Of a stretch of 64,000 bases of DNA, positions 8,009 to 17,072 are shown in pieces. The stretch is from an uncultured Flavobacteriaceae bacterium (lineage in GTDB: Bacteria; Bacteroidota; Bacteroidia; Flavobacteriales; Flavobacteriaceae). The notes below the pieces were generated by a model. It was not told where the DNA came from and ran no database searches. It was given only the letters and a program-made list of their open reading frames with translations. The stretch spans positions 1 to 64,000 of the forward strand of contig CANNCM010000001.1 in the NCBI GenBank assembly GCA_947503105.1. Reading direction: 5' to 3'. A program made the position numbers and the translations under genes. Each line of letters begins with the position of its first letter. The first letter of the stretch is position 1.

Positions 8009-10504
8009 ATGAAATTTGCACAAAAACTTAGTTTGTTATGTATTGTTGCACTTGTGTTTCACTCTTGTGCCATAAGTATAAAAGCAACCTCAACCAAAAA
8101 AAATAAACCTTCAACAACAGAAAAACCGAAGTCAAAACCCAAAAAAGGAGATCTCAAACCATACTCAGAAGTGATTACAAAAGATGCTATTTCTGATGAA
8201 GGGCTGTTTAAGGTTCACAAAATTGATGCTGATTTCTTTTATGAAATACCCGATTCATTATTCGAAAAGGAAATGTTGATGGTGACACGTATTTCCAAAA
8301 CTGCTTCAGGGATTGGTTTTGGTGGAGGAAAACAAAACACTCAAGTGTTACGATGGCAAAAGAAAGACAAAAAAGTACTGCTAAGAGTGGTCTCTTACGA
8401 GGTTTTTGCTGCGGATTCTCTGCCAGTTCATGAGGCCGTGGTCAATTCAAATTTCGAACCTGTTTTATATACCTTTCCAATACAAACCATCTCACCAGAT
8501 TCTACGGCAACGGTTATCAATGTGAGTGAACTATTTAGTAAAGACGTTAAGGCTCTCGGTCTTCCTAGTTATCGTAGAAAACAATATAAAGTATCCCGAT
8601 TAGAAAGTAATAAATCTTTTATTGAGAGTATCAAAAGTTACCCGAGAAACATTGAAGCCAGGCATGTCAAAACCTATGCGGCATCTGCAGCGCCTTCAAA
8701 TTCTAGTACAGGAACCATTTCTATTGAAATAAACAATTCAATGATTTTATTACCTGAAAACCCCATGAAACGACGCTACTTTGATGAGCGTGTAGGCTGG
8801 TTTGCTAGAGGACAAGTAGATTATGGATTGGAAGATCAGCGCAGTCGAGAGTTGACATATTTGGACCGCTGGAGACTGGAAGTTAAAGATGAAGATATTG
8901 AAAAATTTAAAGCTGGTGAATTGGTTGAACCCAAAAAACCTATCGTCTATTACATAGATAGAGCTACACCAAAAAAATGGCGAAAATATATCAAACAGGG
9001 AATAGAAGATTGGCAAGTAGCTTTTGAAGCAGCAGGTTTCAAAAATGCTATTGTTGCAGCAGATCCACCATCGGCAGAGGAAGATCCTGAGTGGAGTCCA
9101 GAAGATGTTCGCTATTCCGTGGTACGATATTTGGCTTCTCCTATTCCAAACGCCAATGGCCCGCACGTGAGTGATCCAAGAACAGGAGAAATTTTGGAAA
9201 GTGATATCAATTGGTATCACAATGTTATGACCTTGCTACGCGGGTGGTTTTTTGTGCAAACAGCAGCCATAAACCCAGATGCTAGAGGTGCAGAATTTGA
9301 AGAAGACGTTATGGGGCGATTAATTCGTTTTGTGTCCGCACACGAAGTTGGACACACTCTAGGATTACCTCATAATATGGGAAGCAGTTGCGCCTATAAA
9401 GTTGAAGATTTGAGAAGTGCTGAGTTTACACAAAAATTTGGAACGGCGCCCTCGATCATGGATTATGCAAGATTTAATTATGTCGCACAACCAGGAGATG
9501 AAGGTGTTGCTCTCATGCCAAACATTGGAATTTATGACAAATACGCTATTTCATGGGGATATAGACCCATTTTGGATAAAACCGCTGAGGAAGAAAAAGA
9601 AACTCTTAATCGTTGGATTCTTGAGCACGCAGGAGATCCTCTGTACCGCTTTGGACATCAACAAGTTGGTGACGTCGTAGATCCTAGCTCACAGACCGAG
9701 GACCTTGGCGACGATGCGGTTTTAGCTAGTCATTATGGTATAAAAAATTTGCAACGCATTGTTCCAAATTTAATTGGATGGACAACCAAGGAAGGCGAAA
9801 ATTACGAAGATTTGCAAGCCATGTATGGTCAAGTTTTATCGCAATTCAACAGGTATATGGGGCATGTTTCAAACAATGTAGGCGGCGTATATGAATACTA
9901 TAAAACAGCAGACCAAGAAGGCGCGGTGTACACCCATGTCCCTAAAGAAAAGCAAATGGCAGCGTTGGAATTTTTGGATAAAGAACTTTTCAATACGCCA
10001 GAATGGCTTTTAGATAAATCTATTTTTGAGCGCATTGAATATTCGGGTTCAGTGGAACGTGTTCGCGCATTACAAGAAAGAACTCTGAAAAATTTACTTA
10101 GTTTAGGGAAAATGGCGCGTTTGGCTGAAAATGAAATCCTAAATGGAAAAGCAGCTTTCAAGTTGACAGATTTGACAAGAATGCTGAGAAATAGCATTTG
10201 GAAAGAGCTGAAAAAGGGGTCAAAAATAGATCCATATCGAAGAAATCTTCAACGAGCACACATTGATCGATTGGCCTATTTAATGACTGCAGAGAATCAA
10301 AGTAAAAGACGTGGAAGCAGCTATGTGAAATCTACGGCAGTAAATACCAGCCAGTCCGATATTCGTGCGGTCGTTCGAGCAGAGCTCACAAATTTGAAAA
10401 CTATGGTCAATCGCAGTCTTGGTCGTAGCTCAGATGAGATGACCAGAATTCATTTGAGAGATGTAAGAGAACGTATTGAAGCAGTTTTAAACCCCAAACT
10501 TTAA
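8009..10504 (+). CDS. Zinc metalloprotease lipoprotein (DUF5117/DUF4953 type)
   Basis: The 831-residue protein starts with a lipoprotein-like signal (VALVFHSC), then a lysine-rich linker. The middle carries HEVGHTLGLPHN, an HExxHxxGxxH zinc site of the metzincin kind, followed by SIMDYARFNYV, which fits the Met-turn. Overall length and blocks match the DUF5118-DUF5117-DUF4953 metalloproteases common in Bacteroidota, probably periplasmic or surface-attached. Substrate is unknown. The ATG at 8009 is preferred over the TTG at 7979 because it starts directly at the signal peptide. Confidence 0.85.
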   Translation: MKFAQKLSLLCIVALVFHSCAISIKATSTKKNKPSTTEKPKSKPKKGDLKPYSEVITKDAISDEGLFKVHKIDADFFYEIPDSLFEKEMLMVTRISKTASGIGFGGGKQNTQVLRWQKKDKKVLLRVVSYEVFAADSLPVHEAVVNSNFEPVLYTFPIQTISPDSTATVINVSELFSKDVKALGLPSYRRKQYKVSRLESNKSFIESIKSYPRNIEARHVKTYAASAAPSNSSTGTISIEINNSMILLPENPMKRRYFDERVGWFARGQVDYGLEDQRSRELTYLDRWRLEVKDEDIEKFKAGELVEPKKPIVYYIDRATPKKWRKYIKQGIEDWQVAFEAAGFKNAIVAADPPSAEEDPEWSPEDVRYSVVRYLASPIPNANGPHVSDPRTGEILESDINWYHNVMTLLRGWFFVQTAAINPDARGAEFEEDVMGRLIRFVSAHEVGHTLGLPHNMGSSCAYKVEDLRSAEFTQKFGTAPSIMDYARFNYVAQPGDEGVALMPNIGIYDKYAISWGYRPILDKTAEEEKETLNRWILEHAGDPLYRFGHQQVGDVVDPSSQTEDLGDDAVLASHYGIKNLQRIVPNLIGWTTKEGENYEDLQAMYGQVLSQFNRYMGHVSNNVGGVYEYYKTADQEGAVYTHVPKEKQMAALEFLDKELFNTPEWLLDKSIFERIEYSGSVERVRALQERTLKNLLSLGKMARLAENEILNGKAAFKLTDLTRMLRNSIWKELKKGSKIDPYRRNLQRAHIDRLAYLMTAENQSKRRGSSYVKSTAVNTSQSDIRAVVRAELTNLKTMVNRSLGRSSDEMTRIHLRDVRERIEAVLNPKL

Positions 10505-10561
10505 TATCAGTTTTTGAGCATTTTTTACTAATATTCAATACAATTGCAATGCAATCAATCG

Positions 10562-10657
10562 TTGACGTTTCAAAATACGAAGCATGGATCTTTTGCAAAA
10601 GAAGGGGCTAAAGTGAAAACGACAAAGAAACGTCAAAGAATGCACACAAAAGGTTAA
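10562..10657 (+). CDS. Candidate 31-residue basic peptide
   Basis: A short frame opens at a TTG (10562) and ends at TAA (10655-10657). The peptide begins MTFQNTKHGSFAKEG and continues with the strongly basic KTTKKRQRMHTKG. A rho-independent terminator starts five bases after the stop, so this stretch is probably the end of a transcript. I do not recognise the peptide. It may instead be part of a small RNA or the 3' tail of the metalloprotease message. Confidence 0.25.
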   Translation: MTFQNTKHGSFAKEGAKVKTTKKRQRMHTKG

Positions 10658-10662
10658 AACAA

Positions 10663-10689
10663 AAAATCCAAACATTTAGTTTGGATTTT
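10663..10689. terminator. Bidirectional rho-independent terminator
   Basis: An 11-bp perfect stem (10663-10673 with 10679-10689) encloses the loop ATTTA. It is followed by a T-run on the plus strand and, read backwards, by TTTTTTGTTTT on the minus strand. It can end both the metalloprotease/small-ORF transcript and the convergent membrane-protein gene. Confidence 0.85.
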
Positions 10690-10691
10690 TT

Positions 10692-11588
10692 TTATTCCAA
10701 CTTTAGATTTTTTGCAAATTTATTGTGAATCCACAAAATACCTAAACCGAAAGCAATTGATGCAAAAATCAAAATGTTGTTCAGAACGCCATCAACAGAA
10801 AAAGACATTCTAATTAAAATTGTTGAAATTATAAATCCTGAATTTCGAATCACCTTGTGAAATTGATCCGTGTAGAAAAAAGATACTAATAACAATAACA
10901 CATCGACAATAATAAGTACTGCAAAAAATTCATCAAAGAACAGACTATTAACGTCTTTGAGAACTGCAGAAAAATTTTCGGGGGTCGAGTCTGTTATCCA
11001 ATGTCCGAAGGTGAGCAATCCAATAAAAATAAAAATCGGAATCAAAAAAGTGGCCATGATTTTTTTGATCCTAATAAACTGCTTTATTTGGGACGTTTCA
11101 ACTGAGCTTAAAGAAGAATCTCTGTCTAAACTTTCTCTTAGATATGAAAATACATAAATCAGAAAAAAGAGAATTAATGCGGTAATAATATCATACGTAA
11201 ACGCAATATCATTTTTAATATCAAACCAATTGAAAGACAATTCGAGATTAGATAAATCTTTAAAAATCCTTCTAATTACAATAAGAGTGATGATTTCATA
11301 CTGTTTTGTGATGTAGGTAGTGATTGACCTCGGAAGATAAAAAATCAGTAAATAAACCTCATAAATTAAGATGAATGAAAATGGAGTGTATATGGCTGCA
11401 ATGGGGCTATCAAAGAAGTTAGAATCCTGAAACAAGTTCAAAACCGTGTATTTTTTTAAATAAATTAAAGCCAAATGAACCAAAAAACTCACCATGGCAA
11501 TGACCAAAATGATTTTTTCAATTTTTAGTTTCACTTTTTCAGATAAAGCAAAATCATAAAGAGTTTTGAATGACAATAAATTATTCAT
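10692..11588 (-). CDS. Multi-pass membrane protein of unknown function
   Basis: The 298-residue protein has about six to seven hydrophobic segments, for example IILVIAMVSFLVHLALIYL, ALILFFLIYVFSYL and FAVLIIVDVLLLLVSFFY. There is no signal peptide and no enzyme motif. A charged loop (RESLDRDSSLSSVET) precedes the C-terminal half. The layout loosely recalls ion-channel-like membrane proteins of Bacteroidota, but I cannot assign a family. The gene stands alone, with a terminator directly after its stop. Confidence 0.65.
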   Translation of the reverse strand: MNNLLSFKTLYDFALSEKVKLKIEKIILVIAMVSFLVHLALIYLKKYTVLNLFQDSNFFDSPIAAIYTPFSFILIYEVYLLIFYLPRSITTYITKQYEIITLIVIRRIFKDLSNLELSFNWFDIKNDIAFTYDIITALILFFLIYVFSYLRESLDRDSSLSSVETSQIKQFIRIKKIMATFLIPIFIFIGLLTFGHWITDSTPENFSAVLKDVNSLFFDEFFAVLIIVDVLLLLVSFFYTDQFHKVIRNSGFIISTILIRMSFSVDGVLNNILIFASIAFGLGILWIHNKFAKNLKLE

Positions 11589-11692
11589 ATTACATTGATT
11601 CTGAGTAGACTAATAATTCATTATCTAGGATTTCTAAAGTTACAAAAAATAACTTAAGCACGTATTTATGAATCCTTTGATACATTTTTTAC

Positions 11693-11700
11693 TACTTTTG
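11693..11700 (+). promoter_or_regulatory. Putative -7 box of the TauE/SafE gene
   Basis: TACTTTTG fits TAnnTTTG and stands 38 bases before the ATG at 11739. A TTTG lies 13 bases upstream, too near for a standard -33 element, so the match is partial. Confidence 0.4.
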
Positions 11701-11738
11701 AGACCCTAGATTTTAGTTGATTTTAAACAACATTAAAC

Positions 11739-12557
11739 ATGGAAATAATCGAAGTTTTGGGGTTTTGTGCGGCGCTGCTAATTGGGCTAACACTAGGCCT
11801 TATTGGAGGTGGTGGCTCTATTTTGGCAGTCCCCGCATTGGCGTATTTATTTCTGCTTGACGAAAAACTGGCCACTGGATATTCACTTTTTGTAGTCGGT
11901 TGTAGCGCTTTAGTCGGAGGATTCAAACAATTTCAAAAAGGAAATGTGGATTTTAAAACCGCACTTATTTTTGGTCTTCCTGCTATCGTAAGTGTTTCTC
12001 TTGTACGCTCCTTTTTGATTCCTATAATTCCAGACGAACTATTTGTTTTTAATGGAACTACAATCACTAGAAGAATGGCTATGTTTGGGTTGTTTGCACT
12101 TGTTATGATTCCAGCCGCATTTGCCATGTTAAAATCTCCAAAATCAAACTCAACAACATCAAATTCTAAAGATGTAGAATACCACTATTTACTGATTTTA
12201 GTCGAAGGTCTGGTCATTGGAGCTATCACCGGAATTGTTGGCGCAGGAGGAGGTTTTTTAATCATCCCTGCATTGGTTCTTTTAGCAAAAATTGACATCA
12301 AAAAAGCCATAGGAACATCTCTTGTTATTGTGACTCTTAAATCTCTTATAGGATTCTTTTTGGGTGATGCCTTTACTATGGAAATAGATTGGGGGTTTTT
12401 ATTGGTATTTACTGCAATTGCAATCGTTGGGATTTTTGTTGGTACATTTTTGAATAGTTTGTTTGATGGAAGGAAACTTAGAAAAGGATTTGGTTATTTT
12501 ATACTGCTAATGGCTGGATTTATTTTTTATATGGAATTCATAGCAAGCGCAACATAA
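11739..12557 (+). CDS. TSUP family permease (TauE/SafE)
   Basis: The 272-residue membrane protein has the duplicated structure of the TauE/SafE family: GGGGSILAVPALAYL in the first half and GAGGGFLIIPALVLL in the second, each followed by several membrane helices. Members export or import sulfite, sulfoacetate or related anions across the inner membrane. The next gene is a remnant of YeeE/YedE, a thiosulfate-uptake type family, so a sulfur-compound role is likely but the exact substrate is not readable. Confidence 0.88.
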   Translation: MEIIEVLGFCAALLIGLTLGLIGGGGSILAVPALAYLFLLDEKLATGYSLFVVGCSALVGGFKQFQKGNVDFKTALIFGLPAIVSVSLVRSFLIPIIPDELFVFNGTTITRRMAMFGLFALVMIPAAFAMLKSPKSNSTTSNSKDVEYHYLLILVEGLVIGAITGIVGAGGGFLIIPALVLLAKIDIKKAIGTSLVIVTLKSLIGFFLGDAFTMEIDWGFLLVFTAIAIVGIFVGTFLNSLFDGRKLRKGFGYFILLMAGFIFYMEFIASAT

Positions 12558-12602
12558 GATCAACCAAAATAAATTATTTTTGCAACTCATAGATTATAAA
12601 TT

Positions 12603-12749
12603 ATGACTTTATTATATGACCCTTGGCTATGGTATGTTTCTGGAATTGCCATCGCATTCATAATGATATTATTACAATTATCAGGTGAAAAATTTGGAAT
12701 GTCAAGCAACCTAAGAACACTGTGTTGTGTATGTGGAACAAGCTTTTAA
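12603..12749 (+). pseudogene. Truncated YeeE/YedE-type sulfur transport gene
   Basis: The frame encodes 48 residues: MTLLYDPWLWYVSGIAIAF, a helix, then FGMSSNLRTLCCVCG, ending at SF and a stop. The FGMSSNLRTLC block with its Cys residues is characteristic of YeeE/YedE proteins, which normally continue for well over 100 residues with more helices. Here the protein stops right after the Cys motif, and the next 90 bases do not restore the family in any frame. I read this as the 5' remnant of a deleted gene; a functional micropeptide cannot be excluded. Confidence 0.65.
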
Positions 12750-12839
12750 GGGAAAAACTACCGCACTAATAACTCATTGAAATAAAGAAATTAATGCTAT
12801 CTCGAATACTATTTATATCTTTAAGAAAATAAAAAACAA

Positions 12840-13868
12840 ATGTCAAAGGTCATCGTAACAGGAGGTTGTGGATATATTGGTTCACACACATGCATTGCAT
12901 TATTATCTCAAGGATATGAAGTAGTAGTTTTTGACGATCTTTCAAATGCTAGTAAGGAAAGTATAGATAGAATTGAAAAAATTACTGAAAAACGTCCAGA
13001 GCTTTATCGTGTTGATCTGAAAGATAAAAATGCTGCAATTGCTGCTTTTGAAACGCATAAAGATGCTATGGCAGTCATTCATTTTGCAGCATACAAAGCT
13101 GTCAAAGAGTCCGTAGAGCAGCCGTTACAATATTATGAAAACAACTTGTTTTCTCTTATAAACACTCTGATAGCACTACAAAAATTTGGCATTAATAATT
13201 TTATTTTTTCATCATCCGCTACGGTCTATGGCATACCAAAAACTTGTCCAGTTACAGAAAAAAGCCCTGTGAGTACAGCTTTCTCGCCCTATGGAAATAC
13301 CAAAAAAATTGCCGAAGAAATTTTAGAAGATTGTACACACTCAAATGCAGAGTTTTCAATCATTAGCTTACGCTATTTTAACCCAATTGGGGCGCACAAA
13401 TCAGGCAAGATTGGCGAACTCCCCAATGGTATTCCCAACAACCTTATGCCCTACATTACACAAACGGCTGCAGGAATTCGCGAGCAACTTATGGTTTTTG
13501 GAAATGACTACCCCACAAAAGATGGAACAGCCATTCGAGACTATATTCATGTGATGGATTTGGCAGAAGCACATGTTGTGGCTGTAGATCGTCTTATTCA
13601 TCAAAAACAAGAAAATAATTTTGAAATTTATAATCTAGGTACAGGAATTGGTTATTCTGTTTTAGAAGTCATCAAGGCATTTGAAACACAAAATAATTTA
13701 GCTTTGAACTACAAAATTACTGATCGCCGAAAAGGAGATGTGCCAGTCGTTTTTGCTTCTACAGAATTGGCCTCACAAACACTAGGGTGGAGTGCAAAAC
13801 GCGACTTGAATTCAATGGTGAAATCTGCCTGGAATTGGGAAAAAAATTACCGAAATGAAAATAGTTGA
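12840..13868 (+). CDS. galE: UDP-glucose 4-epimerase
   Basis: GalE interconverts UDP-glucose and UDP-galactose with bound NAD, feeding both galactose breakdown and surface polysaccharide synthesis. The 342-residue protein has the Rossmann motif GGCGYIGSHT, the catalytic Ser in FSSSATVYG, the YGNTK catalytic Tyr/Lys pair and DYIHVMDLAEAH. Length is normal. It stands alone between the YeeE remnant and the convergent DUF2130 gene, so a link to the nearby glucan locus is positional only. Confidence 0.93.
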   Translation: MSKVIVTGGCGYIGSHTCIALLSQGYEVVVFDDLSNASKESIDRIEKITEKRPELYRVDLKDKNAAIAAFETHKDAMAVIHFAAYKAVKESVEQPLQYYENNLFSLINTLIALQKFGINNFIFSSSATVYGIPKTCPVTEKSPVSTAFSPYGNTKKIAEEILEDCTHSNAEFSIISLRYFNPIGAHKSGKIGELPNGIPNNLMPYITQTAAGIREQLMVFGNDYPTKDGTAIRDYIHVMDLAEAHVVAVDRLIHQKQENNFEIYNLGTGIGYSVLEVIKAFETQNNLALNYKITDRRKGDVPVVFASTELASQTLGWSAKRDLNSMVKSAWNWEKNYRNENS

Positions 13869-13885
13869 TTTTTTTAATCCTTCTG

Positions 13886-15124
13886 TTAATCATCAAAATC
13901 AGGATCATTGAGCTCTAGCAAATTGCCAGAATCAATAGCATTGCCAGCAATCCCTTTGATGTCGCCAAATAATGCACTTAGATTTTCTTGAACCAACCAT
14001 ATTTGTTTTTCTCGAGTGGCCCACATGCGGTTCATCGCTTTTTTCTCCGAATTCAATTGAGAACTCATCGTATCATAAGTCTCGATAATTCGTTTTATTT
14101 TTTGAGTAAAATCGTTGCTTGTGAGGTAATTGTACAACAACTCCATTTTATCACCCTTATTTTCTTGTACAGCCGATACAGACTGTGCCTTTACCAAGAC
14201 TTCTCGAAGCACTTTTGTCAAGCTTTTAACTTCGTTAAAATGACAAATCCAAACCCCATTTTTAAAATCAAATCGCTCCAAATCACTAGGCATAGTTTCG
14301 GTTACCAAAACAGCGATATCGCCTTTCACACGCATTTGGTCTTGCTTGAGTTTATCGATCCATTTATTGTCGAAATTTTTGGTGCGTTTGCTTTCAAATA
14401 CAATGGTACCGCACTGGATTTGTTGAGCATTAACAACGGTTTGAATCACATCGGCCCCTTTTATCCCTTTTGAAACTTCAGAAATTTCATCAAATGGGAA
14501 GCTCTGTTTTAAAAGTTCTTCTAAAGCCAATTCTTGCACCTCGCCTTGCATTTGCATAGACCCTTGCTCGGCTTTGCGCTTCATTTCTTCAATTAGCTTT
14601 TTTTGATCTTCTAATTGTTTTTGAAATTCGCGCTCTTTCAAAACATTCGCCTCGCGTTCTTTAGCACGTGCCTTTTCTTCAATTTCTTTTTGTTTTTCCA
14701 GAAGTTGTTGTTGCACCAAAAGCTCTTGGTCTTTCGCTTTTTCTTCTAATTCAAGCTCTCTCTTTTTTAGATTGATTTCTTGTTGTTTCAACGCGCGAAC
14801 TTCATTGTTTTTTTCCTCAAATTGTTCTTTTAATGATTTAAGCTCCAACTCAAAATCAGACTTTGTTTTGTTTTGAATGATTTCTTTTTCTTGAAGAATT
14901 CGTTGTTCTAGTTTTGCTTTAAAAATTTCATTTTCTTTTTCCTTTTTAGTTTGAAATTCTAAGCGCTCTTGTTCAAGTTTTTCCTTTTCTTGATTAAATA
15001 TTTTGGCTTGATCTTGAACTTTTTTTTCAAACTCTGCTTTAAAATGAGCTTGTAATTGTCCGCTTAATGCTTCTTCAACATCAAATCCGTGACCACAATT
15101 AGGACATTTTATTTTATCTTTCAT
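13886..15124 (-). CDS. DUF2130 protein with zinc ribbon and long coiled coil
   Basis: The 412-residue protein begins with KIKCPNCGHGF, half of a zinc-ribbon-like motif. Residues about 30-195 are a continuous charged coiled coil of E, K and Q. The C-terminal 200 residues form the DUF2130 domain, with GADVIQTVVN and GTIVFESKRTKNFDNKWIDKL. That last block, with its E-x-K spacing, resembles nuclease-fold proteins, so DNA binding or cleavage is possible. The biochemical role is unknown. It is convergent with galE. Confidence 0.8.
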   Translation of the reverse strand: MKDKIKCPNCGHGFDVEEALSGQLQAHFKAEFEKKVQDQAKIFNQEKEKLEQERLEFQTKKEKENEIFKAKLEQRILQEKEIIQNKTKSDFELELKSLKEQFEEKNNEVRALKQQEINLKKRELELEEKAKDQELLVQQQLLEKQKEIEEKARAKEREANVLKEREFQKQLEDQKKLIEEMKRKAEQGSMQMQGEVQELALEELLKQSFPFDEISEVSKGIKGADVIQTVVNAQQIQCGTIVFESKRTKNFDNKWIDKLKQDQMRVKGDIAVLVTETMPSDLERFDFKNGVWICHFNEVKSLTKVLREVLVKAQSVSAVQENKGDKMELLYNYLTSNDFTQKIKRIIETYDTMSSQLNSEKKAMNRMWATREKQIWLVQENLSALFGDIKGIAGNAIDSGNLLELNDPDFDD

Positions 15125-15213
15125 AGGAACAAAAAACTAGAACTTTAATTTAGTATTCATGATAGGATGAACACCAACGAGATGCAATTTAGTGAAATTT
15201 TAAAAAAATTAGC

Positions 15214-16158
15214 CTATTTGTAGCTGATTGGTTGCATGGCGCGTTTTGGTTGCCTATCCACAGTATATAATCCCCAATGTTTTTCTGGCTCGTTGGGGTC
15301 ATCTGAACCTTTCCAAGGTTCGTCAAAAGCTTCAAAAACAAACGTTAGAATAGATTCTGAAAGACTCCAATCTGAAAGCGCTTTGTAATAAATTTTTTGA
15401 ACCTCAACATTTACATTTTCAACTGGAATGCCATAGCCGTTGGATGTTGTTGCCCATCCTGCTTCTGTAATAACAACAAGTTTGTTGGGATATTTTTTTG
15501 CAACAGCATCATAATTTTGTTTCGTAAACGCCATCCCTTCATGAATCGATTTATGCTCCCACACTGGATAGGTATGAATAGAAATAAAATCAACTTCATC
15601 GACTAAAGGTTCTAACTTATCCAACCACGGTACATAATTTTCACAAAACGTTACAGCTTGTTTGGCATTAGCTTTTACATATTTTACATAAGAAATCACG
15701 GCATCTACTGACACCAAATGATCGGTCCAATCTACGCAAGCTTCATTTCCAACAGAGAGTGTAAAAATAATATCAGGATATTGATTCGCCAAACTAATGA
15801 GGGCATCCATTTGCTTAAAATTTGATGCCTTATTGGCTTTAAGTTGTTGTGCTTGGTATATTCCACCCCAAGGACAATTTGGGTTGTTTTCTTCAGCTTC
15901 AATAAAAGCTCCCAACATGACTTTTAGGGGTAAATTTTCATTTTTTATAACGTCTAAAACAGTTTTTGAATGTGTATCACAGCTGTAAAGTCGTATGTAT
16001 TGCCACTGTTTTTCTATGATCTGTAGGTCCTCCTTTACTTCATCGTAGGAGGGATAAGTATGGCCTGGACGTTGTCCCTCACGATATCCAGAATAGCATA
16101 TGGCAAGTCCATTTGGAACCCCTAAAACTTTTGTGTAATCGGTGTTGTTTTGAGTCAT
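15214..16158 (-). CDS. Cytosolic GH17-like beta-1,3-glucan enzyme
   Basis: This 314-residue TIM-barrel protein is close in style to bacterial GH17 enzymes. LSVGNEACVDW carries the acid/base Glu and VVITEAGWATTSNG the nucleophile Glu. It starts directly with MTQNNTDYTKVLG and has no signal peptide, so it should act in the cytoplasm, presumably on imported laminari-oligosaccharides by hydrolysis or transglycosylation. It is the last gene of the run, six bases after the second GH17-like gene. Confidence 0.85.
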   Translation of the reverse strand: MTQNNTDYTKVLGVPNGLAICYSGYREGQRPGHTYPSYDEVKEDLQIIEKQWQYIRLYSCDTHSKTVLDVIKNENLPLKVMLGAFIEAEENNPNCPWGGIYQAQQLKANKASNFKQMDALISLANQYPDIIFTLSVGNEACVDWTDHLVSVDAVISYVKYVKANAKQAVTFCENYVPWLDKLEPLVDEVDFISIHTYPVWEHKSIHEGMAFTKQNYDAVAKKYPNKLVVITEAGWATTSNGYGIPVENVNVEVQKIYYKALSDWSLSESILTFVFEAFDEPWKGSDDPNEPEKHWGLYTVDRQPKRAMQPISYK

Positions 16159-16164
16159 AGAATA

Positions 16165-17049
16165 CTAAAATTTCAAGTTTTCGTCTTTATCCCAAAGCCC
16201 CCAGTAAGCACCTACATCGCCCTCGGCATCTACTTTCCATGATTCATCAAAAGACGAAAAATAAAACATTTCGATAGCATCTTCTTTAGACCATTTTTGT
16301 GCATTGATAAAATAACGCAACGCATTATCATAAGATGGGTGCGCCCCTTCAAGACTTGTCCCTTTACTTGGCCATCCTGTTTCTGTAATAATTACTTTTT
16401 TTCCATTTGCTGCATTAAGGGCTTGTTGGTACATTTGCTTCATATACACTAATGAATATTCCAAACTACACCCTTCCCAATAGGGGTAACAATTCGCCAA
16501 AATAACATCACACACCTCTGTGATTTTTGGACGATCAGAAAATTCATAATAGGCGTCTACATAGCCCACTGGAATATTGGGAATTTCTTTTTTTACATGA
16601 TTTATAAAAGAAATTAACTCTGCTTCTTCCAGATCTCCTCTGTACATCACTTCATTTCCTACAGCAGCAACATCGACAAACCCTGCTTTGCTTAATGCTA
16701 TGAGGCCCTTAATTTCGTTTTCATTGACTTGGTTGTCATCTCCAAGCCATACCCCCACTAGAGTTTTAAGACCGTATTCTTTGGCTATTTTTGGAATTTG
16801 CTCATTCCCTTCTGTACAAGAAAAAGTTCGAATCCATTTGGTGTATGGCAAAATAATTTCTATTTTTTTTCTGATTTGTGCCTCAGAGATGGGGTCGCCT
16901 GGCTCCTGACCCTCTTCGTATGGGCTGAAACATAGACCATGCATTCCAGCGTTTAATACAGATTGACTTAGTTTCTGGAGTTCTTTTTTTTCTAATTGAT
17001 TAACATTTATACCAAGAAGAGATTTTTGTTTTTCTTTTCTGTAAGACAT
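16165..17049 (-). CDS. Second cytosolic GH17-like enzyme
   Basis: The 294-residue protein carries AAVGNEVMYRGD (acid/base Glu) and VIITETGWPSKGTS (nucleophile Glu), the latter a classic GH17 signature. It too lacks a signal peptide: its N-terminus is hydrophilic, MSYRKEKQKSLLG. It differs clearly from the 314-residue neighbour, so the two may cut different linkages or chain lengths. It lies between the symporter gene and the other GH17 gene, with short spacers consistent with one operon. Confidence 0.85.
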   Translation of the reverse strand: MSYRKEKQKSLLGINVNQLEKKELQKLSQSVLNAGMHGLCFSPYEEGQEPGDPISEAQIRKKIEIILPYTKWIRTFSCTEGNEQIPKIAKEYGLKTLVGVWLGDDNQVNENEIKGLIALSKAGFVDVAAVGNEVMYRGDLEEAELISFINHVKKEIPNIPVGYVDAYYEFSDRPKITEVCDVILANCYPYWEGCSLEYSLVYMKQMYQQALNAANGKKVIITETGWPSKGTSLEGAHPSYDNALRYFINAQKWSKEDAIEMFYFSSFDESWKVDAEGDVGAYWGLWDKDENLKF

Positions 17050-17072
17050 TGGTTAATTTTTATTGAATTATG

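Noticed and set aside
8750-9220. 156-codon frame on the minus strand
   Set aside because: It is antisense to the metalloprotease gene, rich in Phe, Ile, Cys and Trp as expected of a shadow frame.
13988-14473. 161-codon frame on the plus strand
   Set aside because: It lies fully opposite the DUF2130 coiled-coil region and looks like a translated mirror of a low-complexity coding strand, with no domain or start signal.
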